Positions 24,369 through 33,317 of a DNA stretch of 64,000 bases are shown here, one piece after another; the first letter of the stretch is position 1, and the number at the start of each line of letters is the position of its first letter. The notes under the pieces are model-generated. The model made no database searches. It was not told where the DNA came from and saw only the letters and a list, made by a program, of their open reading frames with translations. A program made the translations under genes and the position numbers. This stretch comes from Donghicola sp041224595 (GTDB lineage Bacteria; Pseudomonadota; Alphaproteobacteria; Rhodobacterales; Rhodobacteraceae): NCBI RefSeq assembly GCF_041224595.1, contig NZ_JBGFGN010000108.1, positions 41,925 through 105,924 of the forward strand. Direction: 5' to 3'.

Positions 24369-25379
24369 ATGGGACAGACCGAAACCTTTGCGGCTGAAAT
24401 GACCGCAGCGCTACAGGCAGCACAGGGACCAAGTGCAGCGGCGCAGGCCGAGGCGTCGGCGCGCAATGACGTGCTGACCAAGCCTCCGGGTGCTTTGGGT
24501 CGACTTGAGGATTTGGCAATCTGGTACGCCAGCTGGCGCGGGAATGCACGCCCCGAGATCAAGGCCCCGCAGGTCATCATTTTTGCGGGCAACCACGGAG
24601 TTGTGGCGCAGGGGATTTCGGCGTTCCCGCCCGAGGTGACCGTGCAGATGGTGGCAAACTTTGAGGGCGAAGGTGCGGCGATCAACCAGTTGGCCAAGCT
24701 GCATGGCGCCGAGATGGCAGTCGTATCACTAGAATTGGACCGCCCCACGGCAGATTTCACCCAAGGACCCGCGATGGATGCAGCGGATTTGGATACTGCG
24801 CTCAAAGCAGGCTGGGATGCTGTGAACTCTGAGTCCGATCTGCTGGTTGTGGGCGAGATGGGGATCGGCAACACCACGGCGGCGGCGGCGATTGCTCTGG
24901 CGCTCTTTGGGGGCGAGGCGGCAGATTGGGCCGGACGGGGCACCGGCCTTGACGATGCAGGGGTCGCGCGCAAATCCGAGGTGATCGCCAAGGCGCTGCA
25001 GGTCAATGCGCCTCAAGGGCCTATGGAGGTCTTGCGCTGCGTCGGTGGCCGAGAGATTGCGGCGATGGCTGGTGCCATTGCCCGTGCGCGGGTCGAGGGG
25101 ATTCCGGTTATTCTTGATGGCTTCATCTGCTGCTCTGCGGCAGCGGTGCTGGACCGATTGGTGGAGGGTGCGCTCGATCATTGCGTCGCAGGCCATCAGA
25201 GCGCTGAGGCGGCGCATGGGCGCGTACTGGCGGCTCTGGGCAAAGAGCCTTTGTTGTCGCTAGGGCTGCGTTTGGGAGAGGGGTCTGGCGCTGCTTTGGC
25301 CATCGGTGTCCTGAAGGGGGCCATTGCATGTCATTCGGGCATGGCGTCCTTTGCCGAGGCTGGCGTTAGCGACGGCTGA
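24369..25379 (+). CDS. cobT: Nicotinate-nucleotide-dimethylbenzimidazole phosphoribosyltransferase
   Basis: It activates 5,6-dimethylbenzimidazole to alpha-ribazole phosphate for the lower ligand of cobalamin. The 336-residue product contains KPPGALGRLEDLAIWYA, IFAGNHGVVAQGISAFPPEV, GEMGIGNTTAAAAIA and GFICCSAAAVLD, all CobT hallmarks. The catalytic Glu of the family is expected in the LRLGEGSGAALA segment near the C terminus. GGGGGG upstream sets the ATG at 24369 rather than an earlier in-frame codon at 24255, which lies within cobS. Confidence 0.95.
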   Translation: MGQTETFAAEMTAALQAAQGPSAAAQAEASARNDVLTKPPGALGRLEDLAIWYASWRGNARPEIKAPQVIIFAGNHGVVAQGISAFPPEVTVQMVANFEGEGAAINQLAKLHGAEMAVVSLELDRPTADFTQGPAMDAADLDTALKAGWDAVNSESDLLVVGEMGIGNTTAAAAIALALFGGEAADWAGRGTGLDDAGVARKSEVIAKALQVNAPQGPMEVLRCVGGREIAAMAGAIARARVEGIPVILDGFICCSAAAVLDRLVEGALDHCVAGHQSAEAAHGRVLAALGKEPLLSLGLRLGEGSGAALAIGVLKGAIACHSGMASFAEAGVSDG

Positions 25380-25405
25380 AACCGCCAGCATTCGTAGAAC
25401 ACGGG

Positions 25406-25433
25406 AAGGCGTCCCTTAGGACGCCTTTTTCTT
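25406..25433 (+). terminator. Terminator of cobT overlapping the kefB 3' end
   Basis: AAGGCGTCC (25406-25414) and GGACGCCTT (25419-25427) flank the loop CTTA, followed by TTTCTTT. The stop codon of the opposing antiporter gene lies in the loop. Confidence 0.8.
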
Positions 25434-27299
25434 TGCCTCGGCCTGAGCTTCAAGCTGCGCGAGTAGGTTGGTTTCCAGCTCTTTCTCTAGCTCTTTTGCC
25501 CGGGCGATATACGCTTCGTTCTCGATCGACGGTACGTCTGGTTTCCAGAGTTTCGCCAGTTCGCTGACGGTGTAGCGATCGTGCTGGTAAAACACGCGGC
25601 GGGCTTCGGCAGCTTCGAATTCTGTCATGCCAAGGTTTTCGAGAACATAGCGCCCTGCACGCAAGGAGCTGTCGAACAGCTCTCGGACGATGTCGTTCGC
25701 GCCGGCAGCGTAGAGCGAATAAACGTGGTTGCGGTCATGGGCGCGGGCGATGATGTGCAGGTCGGGATTTTGCTTCCGCGCATATGTCACCAGCTTGGTG
25801 GTTGAGGCGGGATCATCCAAGGCTACCACAAGAATGCGTGCTTCGTTCAGGCCAGCTGCGCGCAGCAGGTCGGGACGCGTCGGGTCACCCAGAAACCCTT
25901 TGAACCCAAATTTGCGCATCAGTTGGATGGTCTGGATGTCATGGTCGATGACTACCGTCTTGTAGCCGCACGATTGCACCATCCGGTTCACAATCTGGCC
26001 AAACCGACCGATGCCTGCGATAATTACGGGGCCTGTGTCGTTAATTTCGTCCTCGACTATTGGCGCAGCCGCAGCATTTGCGCCGCGTGCCTTGCGCTCG
26101 AAAATGATAAAGAGCAGGGGTGTGATCAACATGGTCAAGGCGATCACAAGCAGAAAGACCTGTCCTTGGGCGCTGTTCAGAGCGCCTGTTTGGGTCGAGA
26201 ACGACACAAGGACGAAGCCGAATTCGCCCGCTTGAGCGAGACCTAAAGTGAAAAGCCAGCGGCCCCTCGGTCGGAGGCGAAATAGCCGTGCGATGATGTA
26301 AAGAACCGACCCTTTGATTAACAACACCGTAGCGGCCATGCCCAGGATCATCAGGGGCTTGGCAAAGAGCAAACCGAAATTGATCCCAGCGCCAACGGTT
26401 ATAAAGAACAGCCCCAAGAGCAGTCCTTTGAAAGGTTCGAGGTCGCTTTCCAGTTCATGCCGAAACTCTGTATTGGCCAGAACCACACCGGCCAGAAAGG
26501 TGCCGAGTGCGGGCGACAAGCCCACCATAGTCATCAGAAGGCCGATGCCGACGACAATCAATAGCGCCAGCGCGGTATACATCTCGCGCAGTTTGGCCGC
26601 GTGAATGTAGCGAAATACAGGGCGGGTCAGATAAATACCGGTCAGGATAATCGCCACGACAGCGCCTAGGGTCACGAGTGTGACGCCCCAACCGGGTAGT
26701 CCGTCAACCAAGCTGATCGCGTGGTGCCCCGCGTCATCAGCACTTGGGATCTGGATGGAACCATCCTCTGCAAAGCCTGGCCCTTGGACCAGAGCAAGTA
26801 GAGGCAAAACCGCCAGCATCGGGATCACAGCGATATCTTGCGTGAGCAAGACAGAGAAGGTCGCGCGTCCGCCGTTGGTTTGAACCAGCCCTTTTTCCGT
26901 GAGCGTCTGAAGCACGATTGCAGTGGATGAAAGCGATAGCAGCATCCCGCCTGCAAGCGCTGTTTGCCAGTCGTACCCCATCCATATTCCTATAGCGGTG
27001 AAGGCTCCGGTTGTCAGGGAAATTTGAAGCCCGCCCATGCCAATGAGCTTTTGTCGCATGTTCCACAGCGTACGAGGCTCAAGTTCCAATCCGATCAGGA
27101 ACAGCATGACGACCACGCCATATTCGGCGAAATGCTGCAAATCTTGTGTCTCTGACCCGACAAGCCCCAAGACTGGCCCGATCATAATGCCGGCCGCGAT
27201 ATAGCCGAGAACAGAGCCGAGACCCAGTCGCGCCGCAATGGGCACAGCAATCACGGCGGCACCCAGATAAATCAAAATGTCTAAGAGGATGACGTCCAT
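25416..27299 (-). CDS. Monovalent cation:proton antiporter (CPA2, KefB/KefC type)
   Basis: The 627-residue product has an N-terminal antiporter domain of about 12-13 membrane helices (residues 1-390), with the family blocks SVLGYIAAGIMIGPVLGLVG and AEYGVVVMLFLIGLELEPR. After a linker comes an RCK/TrkA-N domain from about residue 425 (VIIAGIGRFGQIVNRMVQS, a Rossmann GxGxxG). A charged coiled-coil-like tail ends AEAKKKAS. Kef systems are K+/H+ antiporters gated by nucleotides or glutathione conjugates; ion specificity here is inferred. No KefF/KefG-type flavodoxin partner is adjacent. Confidence 0.9.
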   Translation of the reverse strand: MDVILLDILIYLGAAVIAVPIAARLGLGSVLGYIAAGIMIGPVLGLVGSETQDLQHFAEYGVVVMLFLIGLELEPRTLWNMRQKLIGMGGLQISLTTGAFTAIGIWMGYDWQTALAGGMLLSLSSTAIVLQTLTEKGLVQTNGGRATFSVLLTQDIAVIPMLAVLPLLALVQGPGFAEDGSIQIPSADDAGHHAISLVDGLPGWGVTLVTLGAVVAIILTGIYLTRPVFRYIHAAKLREMYTALALLIVVGIGLLMTMVGLSPALGTFLAGVVLANTEFRHELESDLEPFKGLLLGLFFITVGAGINFGLLFAKPLMILGMAATVLLIKGSVLYIIARLFRLRPRGRWLFTLGLAQAGEFGFVLVSFSTQTGALNSAQGQVFLLVIALTMLITPLLFIIFERKARGANAAAAPIVEDEINDTGPVIIAGIGRFGQIVNRMVQSCGYKTVVIDHDIQTIQLMRKFGFKGFLGDPTRPDLLRAAGLNEARILVVALDDPASTTKLVTYARKQNPDLHIIARAHDRNHVYSLYAAGANDIVRELFDSSLRAGRYVLENLGMTEFEAAEARRVFYQHDRYTVSELAKLWKPDVPSIENEAYIARAKELEKELETNLLAQLEAQAEAKKKAS

Positions 27300-27432
27300 A
27301 GTCGCGGGTCTTCCGTAGCTTCTCTGAACGTCAGTTTAAAATGAAACGGAGGTATTGCCAGAGACGCAAAGTCGCAAAGTTTAAATTGGTTCTAAACTGT
27401 GGCATTTGGCGAAGCGCTTGGGGCGGGTCAGG

Positions 27433-29733
27433 TTAGCCTTTGGGCATTTCCAGAACGATATTTCTGCCGCCCTTGACCAGACGGATGGCATCCGCGCTGA
27501 TGGCGGTTACTTTGCTGCCGTCAATTCTGTCGCCGACTTTGACCTTCTTATAACGCCCGTTGGGCAACCGCAGCAGGGCACGACGGCTCGAGTCCGAACC
27601 GTAGACGCCGATAAGGTTCAGTTTGCGCAAGGCGAGCACGTTGCTCTCGGTTGCAGCCTTGGACACCGATGCCTTGGATGGGATCGAGGGCTGCACCGAT
27701 TTCCGCGGGGCTGCAGAGGCGACCTGTTGCTGCTGTGGCGCAGGCTTGGTCGATTCGGTGATTTTGCCGAAATCTTGCGGACGCGCCTTGGGAACCAAAG
27801 AGGCGGTGGCCAGTGCGTCGTCGACAGCGGCATTCACAGCATCCTGTTCCACGGGCTGGCTCAGACCGGCCGTGCTTCCACCGGACGCTTCGCGCAGGGC
27901 GTCCATGACGGCCGTTGCAGTTTCGGGCGACGCGCTGGCCAATTGCGCTTCGGGGGCCAGATCGGCAGGGCGCGCTTGGGGGCGGGACATCGCCATTTCG
28001 GCCATGGTGCGGCCGCCGAAACGGGCGCGCTCAATCTTCTCTGCCAAGTCGTCTGGACGGGCCGAGGGTCGCAGTTTGTATTCAGGCTCTGCTTCGGCAG
28101 ACTCCTCGGTGGTACCTGCGTCGGCGACTTGCTCTTCGCCTTCTGGGTCCACCTCGGGGGTTAGGTCAGGGCGGGCAGGGGGCACCACCGGCGGAGTGCC
28201 GAGGAAAACGCGGTAGCCCCCCGGGGCAAGCGTGCCTTCGGGGGTAGGCTCCACAAGGCCGTTTTCGTCCAAGGTAAACTCGTGCTCGGGCGCAGTCGGG
28301 AGCGATTGGCGTGGCGGCAACTCGTCATTGGCCAAGGCAGAGGGCGACGGCAAAGACACCGCGTCGAGCGAGGGAACAGTTTGATCCTTAGAGGGGACAA
28401 ACGCGTCATGTTCCTCTGCGGTCTGAGGAGGCGCTGGAGCAGTCGGAGCAATCGCATAGATGCCTTCGCGTTCATACAGCGCGGCCAAGTCTTCGGGGCT
28501 GATTTCGACGACCGCGGGGGGCGCGGATTCTGGCGCGACTGGTCGGCGCGGCAACAGGTCTTCGGCCTCGCCAAGCATGGCAAAGGTCTCGTCGACTTCC
28601 TCGGAACTTGGGGCAGGAGTGGTTGGCTGGTCTTTAATCGGGGCGCTGGCCTCGGGTTCGTTTTCCAGCTCTGCCAAATCCAGATCGGTGTCCGGTACGG
28701 TGGTGATGGGGATCGCAACAGGCTCTGTGCCCGCGATATCTTGGGGTTCGGACCCCGTAAGTAAAGTGGCCGTGGCGCCAACCACCCCCATCAAAAGCAC
28801 GACCGCCGCGGTCGCCAGCATACCGAGTTTTGCCGGTTCCTGATTGCGTGGGAGGGGCAGCTTGGAGGAGGCCAGCATCCCACCGATCATCGTAAAGACA
28901 CCGGGCGCCACATCTTTGCGTTCGGCCTTTAGCGCGTTCGCGCTTTTTTTCGGCGGGGCATTGGGAACCGTGCGTTCGGCCGTCAGCGTGGCCGCGCTTT
29001 GGTCTGGGGTGATCTCGGCTGGCTCTTCTGGCGTTGTTACCTCGACGAACGGTGCTTCGGCGGCATCCTCGCGGGCCTTGGTCGCAGTGACCATTTCCGA
29101 AAACGGATTCGTTTCGTCTTTGGCTTCGAAATCGGGCAGCGGGATTTTGTCATCCACGGTCCCGATGCGATCAATCTTTATCTTGGCGACGCCGGTAACC
29201 GTGATCAGCGCGCTATCGCGGTGGACTTCTTCGCCCTTGGGCATAACTTCGCGGGCGTGCAGTGATGTCCCGAGGTAGGGCTCGGCAGGGTAATTCGCCT
29301 CTGGGGCGGGTATTGCCGCAAAGGAGTAGGGCATGAACCCATGCTCGATCGCGAACCCCTCGGCCTCGTCCAAGGTATCATGGGCCACAGCGGCGACAGA
29401 GACTGTCCCATCCGGCAGGCGGATGCAGTCGAAATTGAGCTGCTCCACGCGATAGGGCGTTGCACCCTCTAGCGCGATGCGGGCAGAGCTGCGCTCGGCT
29501 CCCGCCGGGACGCCCGACAATGTCAGATAGCGAATTTGTTCGTCAGGGATAATGATCTTGCAGAACACGCCCTCTGGCGCCAGTTGCAGAGCTTTTTCGC
29601 GCAATTCTGCGAGGGCGTCGGACAGGTCCGGCGTATCCAGCGAAATTTCTCCGACCAGAAGCCAGCCGTTATCCGCCCGCTGTAGCAGGCTAATACCGTT
29701 AAAAGTCAGAGACAGTGCGAAATTCGTTATCAT
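27433..29733 (-). CDS. Large envelope protein with GspL/PilM-like N-terminus and PilP/GspC-like C-terminus
   Basis: The 766-residue product has three visible parts. Residues 1-150 (MITNFALSLTFNGISLLQRA, IIPDEQIRYLTLSGVPAG) look like the actin-like start of GspL/PilM proteins. One membrane helix lies at about 303-325 (LGMLATAAVVLLMGVVGATA). A long Pro/Glu-rich periplasmic stretch leads to a C-terminal domain of about 60 residues (LNLIGVYGSDSSRRALLRLP, VKVGDRIDGSKVTAI), which fits the PilP/GspC fold. These assignments are by pattern and uncertain. No secretion or pilus genes are adjacent. It is divergent from the SIMPL gene. Confidence 0.6.
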   Translation of the reverse strand: MITNFALSLTFNGISLLQRADNGWLLVGEISLDTPDLSDALAELREKALQLAPEGVFCKIIIPDEQIRYLTLSGVPAGAERSSARIALEGATPYRVEQLNFDCIRLPDGTVSVAAVAHDTLDEAEGFAIEHGFMPYSFAAIPAPEANYPAEPYLGTSLHAREVMPKGEEVHRDSALITVTGVAKIKIDRIGTVDDKIPLPDFEAKDETNPFSEMVTATKAREDAAEAPFVEVTTPEEPAEITPDQSAATLTAERTVPNAPPKKSANALKAERKDVAPGVFTMIGGMLASSKLPLPRNQEPAKLGMLATAAVVLLMGVVGATATLLTGSEPQDIAGTEPVAIPITTVPDTDLDLAELENEPEASAPIKDQPTTPAPSSEEVDETFAMLGEAEDLLPRRPVAPESAPPAVVEISPEDLAALYEREGIYAIAPTAPAPPQTAEEHDAFVPSKDQTVPSLDAVSLPSPSALANDELPPRQSLPTAPEHEFTLDENGLVEPTPEGTLAPGGYRVFLGTPPVVPPARPDLTPEVDPEGEEQVADAGTTEESAEAEPEYKLRPSARPDDLAEKIERARFGGRTMAEMAMSRPQARPADLAPEAQLASASPETATAVMDALREASGGSTAGLSQPVEQDAVNAAVDDALATASLVPKARPQDFGKITESTKPAPQQQQVASAAPRKSVQPSIPSKASVSKAATESNVLALRKLNLIGVYGSDSSRRALLRLPNGRYKKVKVGDRIDGSKVTAISADAIRLVKGGRNIVLEMPKG

Positions 29734-29896
29734 TCTTCAGTCATACCACCTGCCCCCAAGGGGGGTAGCTTTGCCCATGAGTGTGCGAAAGAATATAGCA
29801 GGAAACCGCTCAGAGAAAGACAATATACCTAAAGGGTACTTCGCAAACTTCGTTGCAGGGCCCATCTGTCTAGGGGTAACCAACAGGAGAGGTCCA

Positions 29897-30586
29897 ATGC
29901 GATATTCCACGACACTGATCGGCGCGGCGGTTATGGCGGCGATGCCCTTGTTTGCGCAGGCAGCCAGCATCCATGTCACGGGAACTGGAACCGTTGCGGT
30001 CGAGCCGGATATGGCGGTGATCACCGTGGGCGTCTCCGAAGAGCATCGCGAGGCGGGAGAGGCGATGGAGCGTGTTTCGACCAAAGTAGCGTCAATTCTG
30101 GAGGCATTGGAACTGGCCGGGATCGCGGCCCGCGATGTCCAGACCCAAAGCATTTCCGTCAGCCCAGTGTGGAATAACAGTGCGACAGATCGCAAGATCA
30201 GTGGGTTCGAGGCGTCCAACACGGTGGCTGTGCGCGTACGTGTTCTGGACAGTCTGGGCTATGTGATCGACCGTGTGCTGAATAGCGGCGCCAACGTGAT
30301 GCATGGCCTGTCGTTCCGGTTGACTGACGATACCGAGGCAATGGAACAAGCCCGTCGCGCTGCAGTCAATGATGCGATGGCAAAAGCTCAGGTCTATGCT
30401 GACGCGGCTGGTGTGCCACTTGGTGCGGTAACGGCGATTGATGAAACGGGATCGTCGCGGGGCGTTGGCCGCATGGATATGGCGGTGAGCTCTCTTCGCA
30501 AGGAAGCGCCGGTCGCCCAAGGTGAGCTTGTGATCACTTCGACAGTGTCGATGACCTTTGACATCGGGGCTGACGGCGTAGAATAG
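29897..30586 (+). CDS. SIMPL-domain periplasmic protein (DUF541)
   Basis: The 229-residue product starts with a Sec signal (MRYSTTLIGAAVMAAMPLFA, cleavage after about QAA). It matches the SIMPL/YggE group: SIHVTGTGTVAVEPDMAVIT, VQTQSISVSPVWNN and AVNDAMAKAQVYADAAGVPL are typical. YggE reduces oxidative stress in E. coli, but the biochemical role of the family is unclear. AGGAGAGG at 29885-29892 sets the ATG at 29897, not an earlier codon at 29552 inside the divergent gene. Confidence 0.87.
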   Translation: MRYSTTLIGAAVMAAMPLFAQAASIHVTGTGTVAVEPDMAVITVGVSEEHREAGEAMERVSTKVASILEALELAGIAARDVQTQSISVSPVWNNSATDRKISGFEASNTVAVRVRVLDSLGYVIDRVLNSGANVMHGLSFRLTDDTEAMEQARRAAVNDAMAKAQVYADAAGVPLGAVTAIDETGSSRGVGRMDMAVSSLRKEAPVAQGELVITSTVSMTFDIGADGVE

Positions 30587-30713
30587 CGCTCCTACAGTCG
30601 CGATGCTTGCGACGATTGCATGCCATGCCGCGATAGCTCTGCTAAATTGACGCTTTGATAATTTTAAATACGCGCAGGGCGAAAGAGCGTTCTGAACCAA
30701 TCCGTCTTGTTGG

Positions 30714-30740
30714 GGCGGTGATTCCGTAGGCGTCACCGCC
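30714..30740. terminator. Hairpin between convergent genes
   Basis: GGCGGTGA (30714-30721) pairs with TCACCGCC (30733-30740). It lies between two convergent genes; T runs are short on both sides. Confidence 0.4.
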
Positions 30741-30765
30741 TTGTGCGGATGCCCGGAGGCGCGAC

Positions 30766-31749
30766 TTAGCGCATCCAGAAGCCTTCTTTCTTGATGCGGT
30801 TGCGGATCGCCTGTTCCTTGCGAGGCAAGGCACTGCGATCAAACAAGGCGCGTACCTTTCTGCCGCGACCCTGATAGATCATGCGCTTGATTGGGTCGTA
30901 CTGCTTGAGCACCTTCTTCAGCTTATTCGGTGCTGTGACCTCTTCGAGCGTATCAACCATTTTATCGCTCTCGCGGGCATAAGCCAGCGGCAGAACGCGG
31001 TAGTGGCAGGTGGTTTTGCCGTCCAGCCAGCCATCCTCTAGCGCGCCGAAACCGCCGCCAAAGCTGTGAAGCACGAGCGGCAATGCGATCTGATCCAGCC
31101 ACGGCCAAATTTCCTGACAGACCAACTCTTTGGGCGGGTTATCACGAATGCCGGTTGCGATCTCCATGAAGCGCGCGCCAAATGCTGCCGCATCGCGGTA
31201 ATAGAAAAAGCCGGCATTGAAATAGGGGTAGCGGCGCCAGAATTCCTCTGGGTAGCTGGTGTCCTCTGCAGTGCTCAGATCCAGACCGTACTGCGTATAG
31301 AGCGCGTTCCACGTGTCGTGGTAGCCAGGACCATAGAGTTCAATTTTGGGCCACGTCGACTCGCGCCGCATGGACGCTGCGGGACGGTCAAAGTCAAAGG
31401 GCACATCCGTAATCTCGTCCAAGACCAGCGTGTCTGTGTCAAAGAACACAAAGGGCGCGTCCGTGGGCACAACCTTGAGGCACTCGATCTTGTTCGCGTT
31501 TGGATAACCGTAGCCGAAATTCTGGTTCTCAAAGGGCAGAACTTCTGCGTTCAGAGCGAACAATGCGTCTCGGACCTCAGCGCGCATCCTCGGGTCACGA
31601 TCCCACTTCGGACCGGGCTGGGGTTCAGCCACCAAAAGACGCCCTTTGAACTTAGGGCTTTTGGCGCGGAGCGAGGCGGCGAACATCAGAGCCTCGAATT
31701 CGAGACGTCCGGACTGCGCAACAATGACGATGTTGAAATCTTTGGTCAT
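30766..31749 (-). CDS. Glycosyltransferase-like protein (GT-A type fold suspected)
   Basis: The 327-residue product begins MTKDFNIVIVAQSGRLEFEA, with a Rossmann-like start. It contains FVFFDTDTLVLDE near residue 125, a DxD-type metal/nucleotide-sugar motif with neighbouring KIECLKVV, as in nucleotide-diphospho-sugar transferases. YPYFNAGFFYYRDAAAFG fits the usual acceptor-side segment. The last ~70 residues are basic (RKVRALFDRSALPRKEQ). No sugar or acceptor can be assigned, and no glycan cluster surrounds it. Confidence 0.65.
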   Translation of the reverse strand: MTKDFNIVIVAQSGRLEFEALMFAASLRAKSPKFKGRLLVAEPQPGPKWDRDPRMRAEVRDALFALNAEVLPFENQNFGYGYPNANKIECLKVVPTDAPFVFFDTDTLVLDEITDVPFDFDRPAASMRRESTWPKIELYGPGYHDTWNALYTQYGLDLSTAEDTSYPEEFWRRYPYFNAGFFYYRDAAAFGARFMEIATGIRDNPPKELVCQEIWPWLDQIALPLVLHSFGGGFGALEDGWLDGKTTCHYRVLPLAYARESDKMVDTLEEVTAPNKLKKVLKQYDPIKRMIYQGRGRKVRALFDRSALPRKEQAIRNRIKKEGFWMR

Positions 31750-31862
31750 GGACCCTCGAAAAAACTTAAATCCACCTGAACTATAGGCGGGTCAAACACA
31801 TTGAAAAAGAGGCGTTTTATTTTTTCGGAGGTTAGGTCCCATCCACTCTCTCAGAAGGAGAA

Positions 31863-31946
31863 TGGTGGGCGACCCTGGAATCGAACCAGGCATGGGTCTC
31901 CCCGGCGGAGTTACAGTCCGCTGCCGCACCTTGCAGCTCGTCGCCC
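31863..31946 (-). tRNA. tRNA-Tyr (GTA)
   Basis: Read on the minus strand, an 84-nt class II tRNA with a long variable arm. The acceptor is GGGCGAC / GTCGCCC, the anticodon loop is CTGTAAC (GUA), the T arm is CCTGG-TTCGATT-CCAGG, A is the discriminator and CCA is encoded. Confidence 0.95.
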
Positions 31947-32060
31947 TGACGTGGGGCGCTGTCTAACTCCGGCCTAGGGGGGCGTCAACAGGAAAATCTC
32001 TTGTATCTCCAAGAAAGCGTAGGCAGTTAGACGGGCATCAGAAAACAAAGGGCCAAAGGC

Positions 32061-32840
32061 ATGAAAAAACCGAAGTGGGTCGTGGAAAAAGAGCAGTCCA
32101 AGCGCGCTGCCGCCAAGGAAACGGTATGGTTGTTTGGTCTTCATGCGGTGCGCGACGCACTGGAGAATCCGGCACGCGTCAAACTGCGACTCGTGGTGAC
32201 ACTGAATGCGCAGGCGAAACTGCAGGATGCGATCGACAAAGCGGGAATCACGCCCGAAGTGTCCGATCCTCGGAAGTTCGCCGCGCCCTTGGACCCGCAG
32301 TCTGTGCACCAAGGCGCCGCACTCGAGGTCAAGGCGCTGGACTGGGGTAAGCTCGAGGATATCTGCGTCGGTCAACCCGGCCGTGCGCCCCGTGTGGTGA
32401 TGCTGGACCGCGTGTCGGACCCCCACAACGTGGGCGCCATCCTGCGCAGCGCAGAAGTGTTCGGTGCCTGCGCTGTGATTGCCCCTGCGCGCCATTCTGC
32501 CCCCGAGACAGGCGCACTAGCCAAAACCGCCAGCGGCGCGCTAGAGCGCCAGCCTTATCTTCGTGTAGGCAACCTTTCCCAAGCGATGGAGCGTCTGCGC
32601 GACATGGGCTACCTGCTGTTGGGTCTGGACGGCACCGCAGACAAAACCATCGAAGAGGCTTTGGAAGGCCAGTCAGACCGCCCTGTGGCATTGGTTCTGG
32701 GGGCCGAGGGACCCGGCCTACGTGAAAAAACCCGCGAGACCTGCGACTCACTGGTGAAAATTGCTTTTGCGGGTGATTTTGGATCGCTCAACGTCTCAAA
32801 CGCTGCTGCCGTCGCCCTATATGCCTCTCAGGAAAAATAA
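32061..32840 (+). CDS. rlmB: 23S rRNA (guanosine-2'-O-)-methyltransferase RlmB-type (SpoU family)
   Basis: It transfers methyl from SAM to a ribose 2'-OH of rRNA. The 259-residue product has an N-terminal substrate-binding domain (VWLFGLHAVRDALENPARVK). The knotted SPOUT domain carries RVVMLDRVSDPHNVGAILRS (motif 1), ALVLGAEGPGLREKTRETCD (motif 2) and GSLNVSNAAAVALY (motif 3). It starts MKKPKWVVEKEQSKRAAAKE, a basic tail. The gene for a zinc-ribbon protein begins 18 bp downstream in the same frame. Confidence 0.92.
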   Translation: MKKPKWVVEKEQSKRAAAKETVWLFGLHAVRDALENPARVKLRLVVTLNAQAKLQDAIDKAGITPEVSDPRKFAAPLDPQSVHQGAALEVKALDWGKLEDICVGQPGRAPRVVMLDRVSDPHNVGAILRSAEVFGACAVIAPARHSAPETGALAKTASGALERQPYLRVGNLSQAMERLRDMGYLLLGLDGTADKTIEEALEGQSDRPVALVLGAEGPGLREKTRETCDSLVKIAFAGDFGSLNVSNAAAVALYASQEK

Positions 32841-32858
32841 ACCCAAGAGGAGTCTACC

Positions 32859-33128
32859 ATTCCAGAGCGCACGCATATCGTCACCTGTCCCTATTGCGGG
32901 TCAAAGTCGACCTTTGCCTTGGCCAAGGGGGATCACGTTCACCTAACGTGTCACACATGCGGCGCTCCGGTCGAAGCGGAGCCAACGGAAAAGTCAGCCA
33001 AAGCCAAGAAGGTGAAGCGCCCTAAGCCAGAATCGCCCAAGAAAGCGAAGAAGAAAAAGCGCAAGAATGGCCTGTTCGCGCGGGCAATAGAGGAGCTGTG
33101 GGATGAGGTTGAGGACTTTTTCGACTGA
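32859..33128 (+). CDS. Zinc-ribbon protein with apparent ATT start codon
   Basis: The 89-residue product would read (M)PERTHIVTCPYCGSKSTFA, then HLTCHTCGAPVEAE, a lysine-rich linker (KAKKVKRPKPESPKKAKKKK) and an acidic end (EELWDEVEDFFD). The two CxxC pairs form a zinc ribbon. No ATG, GTG or TTG precedes the first CxxC after the in-frame rlmB stop at 32838-32840. ATT at 32859 is preceded by AGGAG at a spacing of 6 nt, an ideal RBS. The nearest normal start, TTG at 32919, would delete the first CPYC. A base-calling error for ATG, or stop readthrough from rlmB, are alternatives. Function unknown. Confidence 0.7.
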   Translation: MPERTHIVTCPYCGSKSTFALAKGDHVHLTCHTCGAPVEAEPTEKSAKAKKVKRPKPESPKKAKKKKRKNGLFARAIEELWDEVEDFFD

Positions 33129-33317
33129 TCTCACAACTGGTTAGATGCGATCACAGCTTATTTACATGCTCTTTAACGCGCGAAATGCTCTCCTAAATTC
33201 ATCTTTATCACGAGGCCGGAACCTTCGTGGTATCTTCACTGTCCCTCGTTCCGTACCTTCGCCCGAGAGCTTTTCCTCTCGGGCGTTTTTTATTCAGCCG
33301 TGTAAACAGGAGTGACT
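33129..33317. other. Intergenic region ending in a strong terminator
   Basis: 189 bp between the zinc-ribbon and CoA-binding genes. No ORF. It contains CACGA/TCGTG and the terminator at 33260-33294. The ~130 nt between the stop and the terminator could be a 3' UTR or a small RNA. Confidence 0.45.
33260..33294 (+). terminator. Strong Rho-independent terminator
   Basis: CGCCCGAGAG (33260-33269) pairs perfectly with CTCTCGGGCG (33276-33285), followed by TTTTTTATT. Confidence 0.9.
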
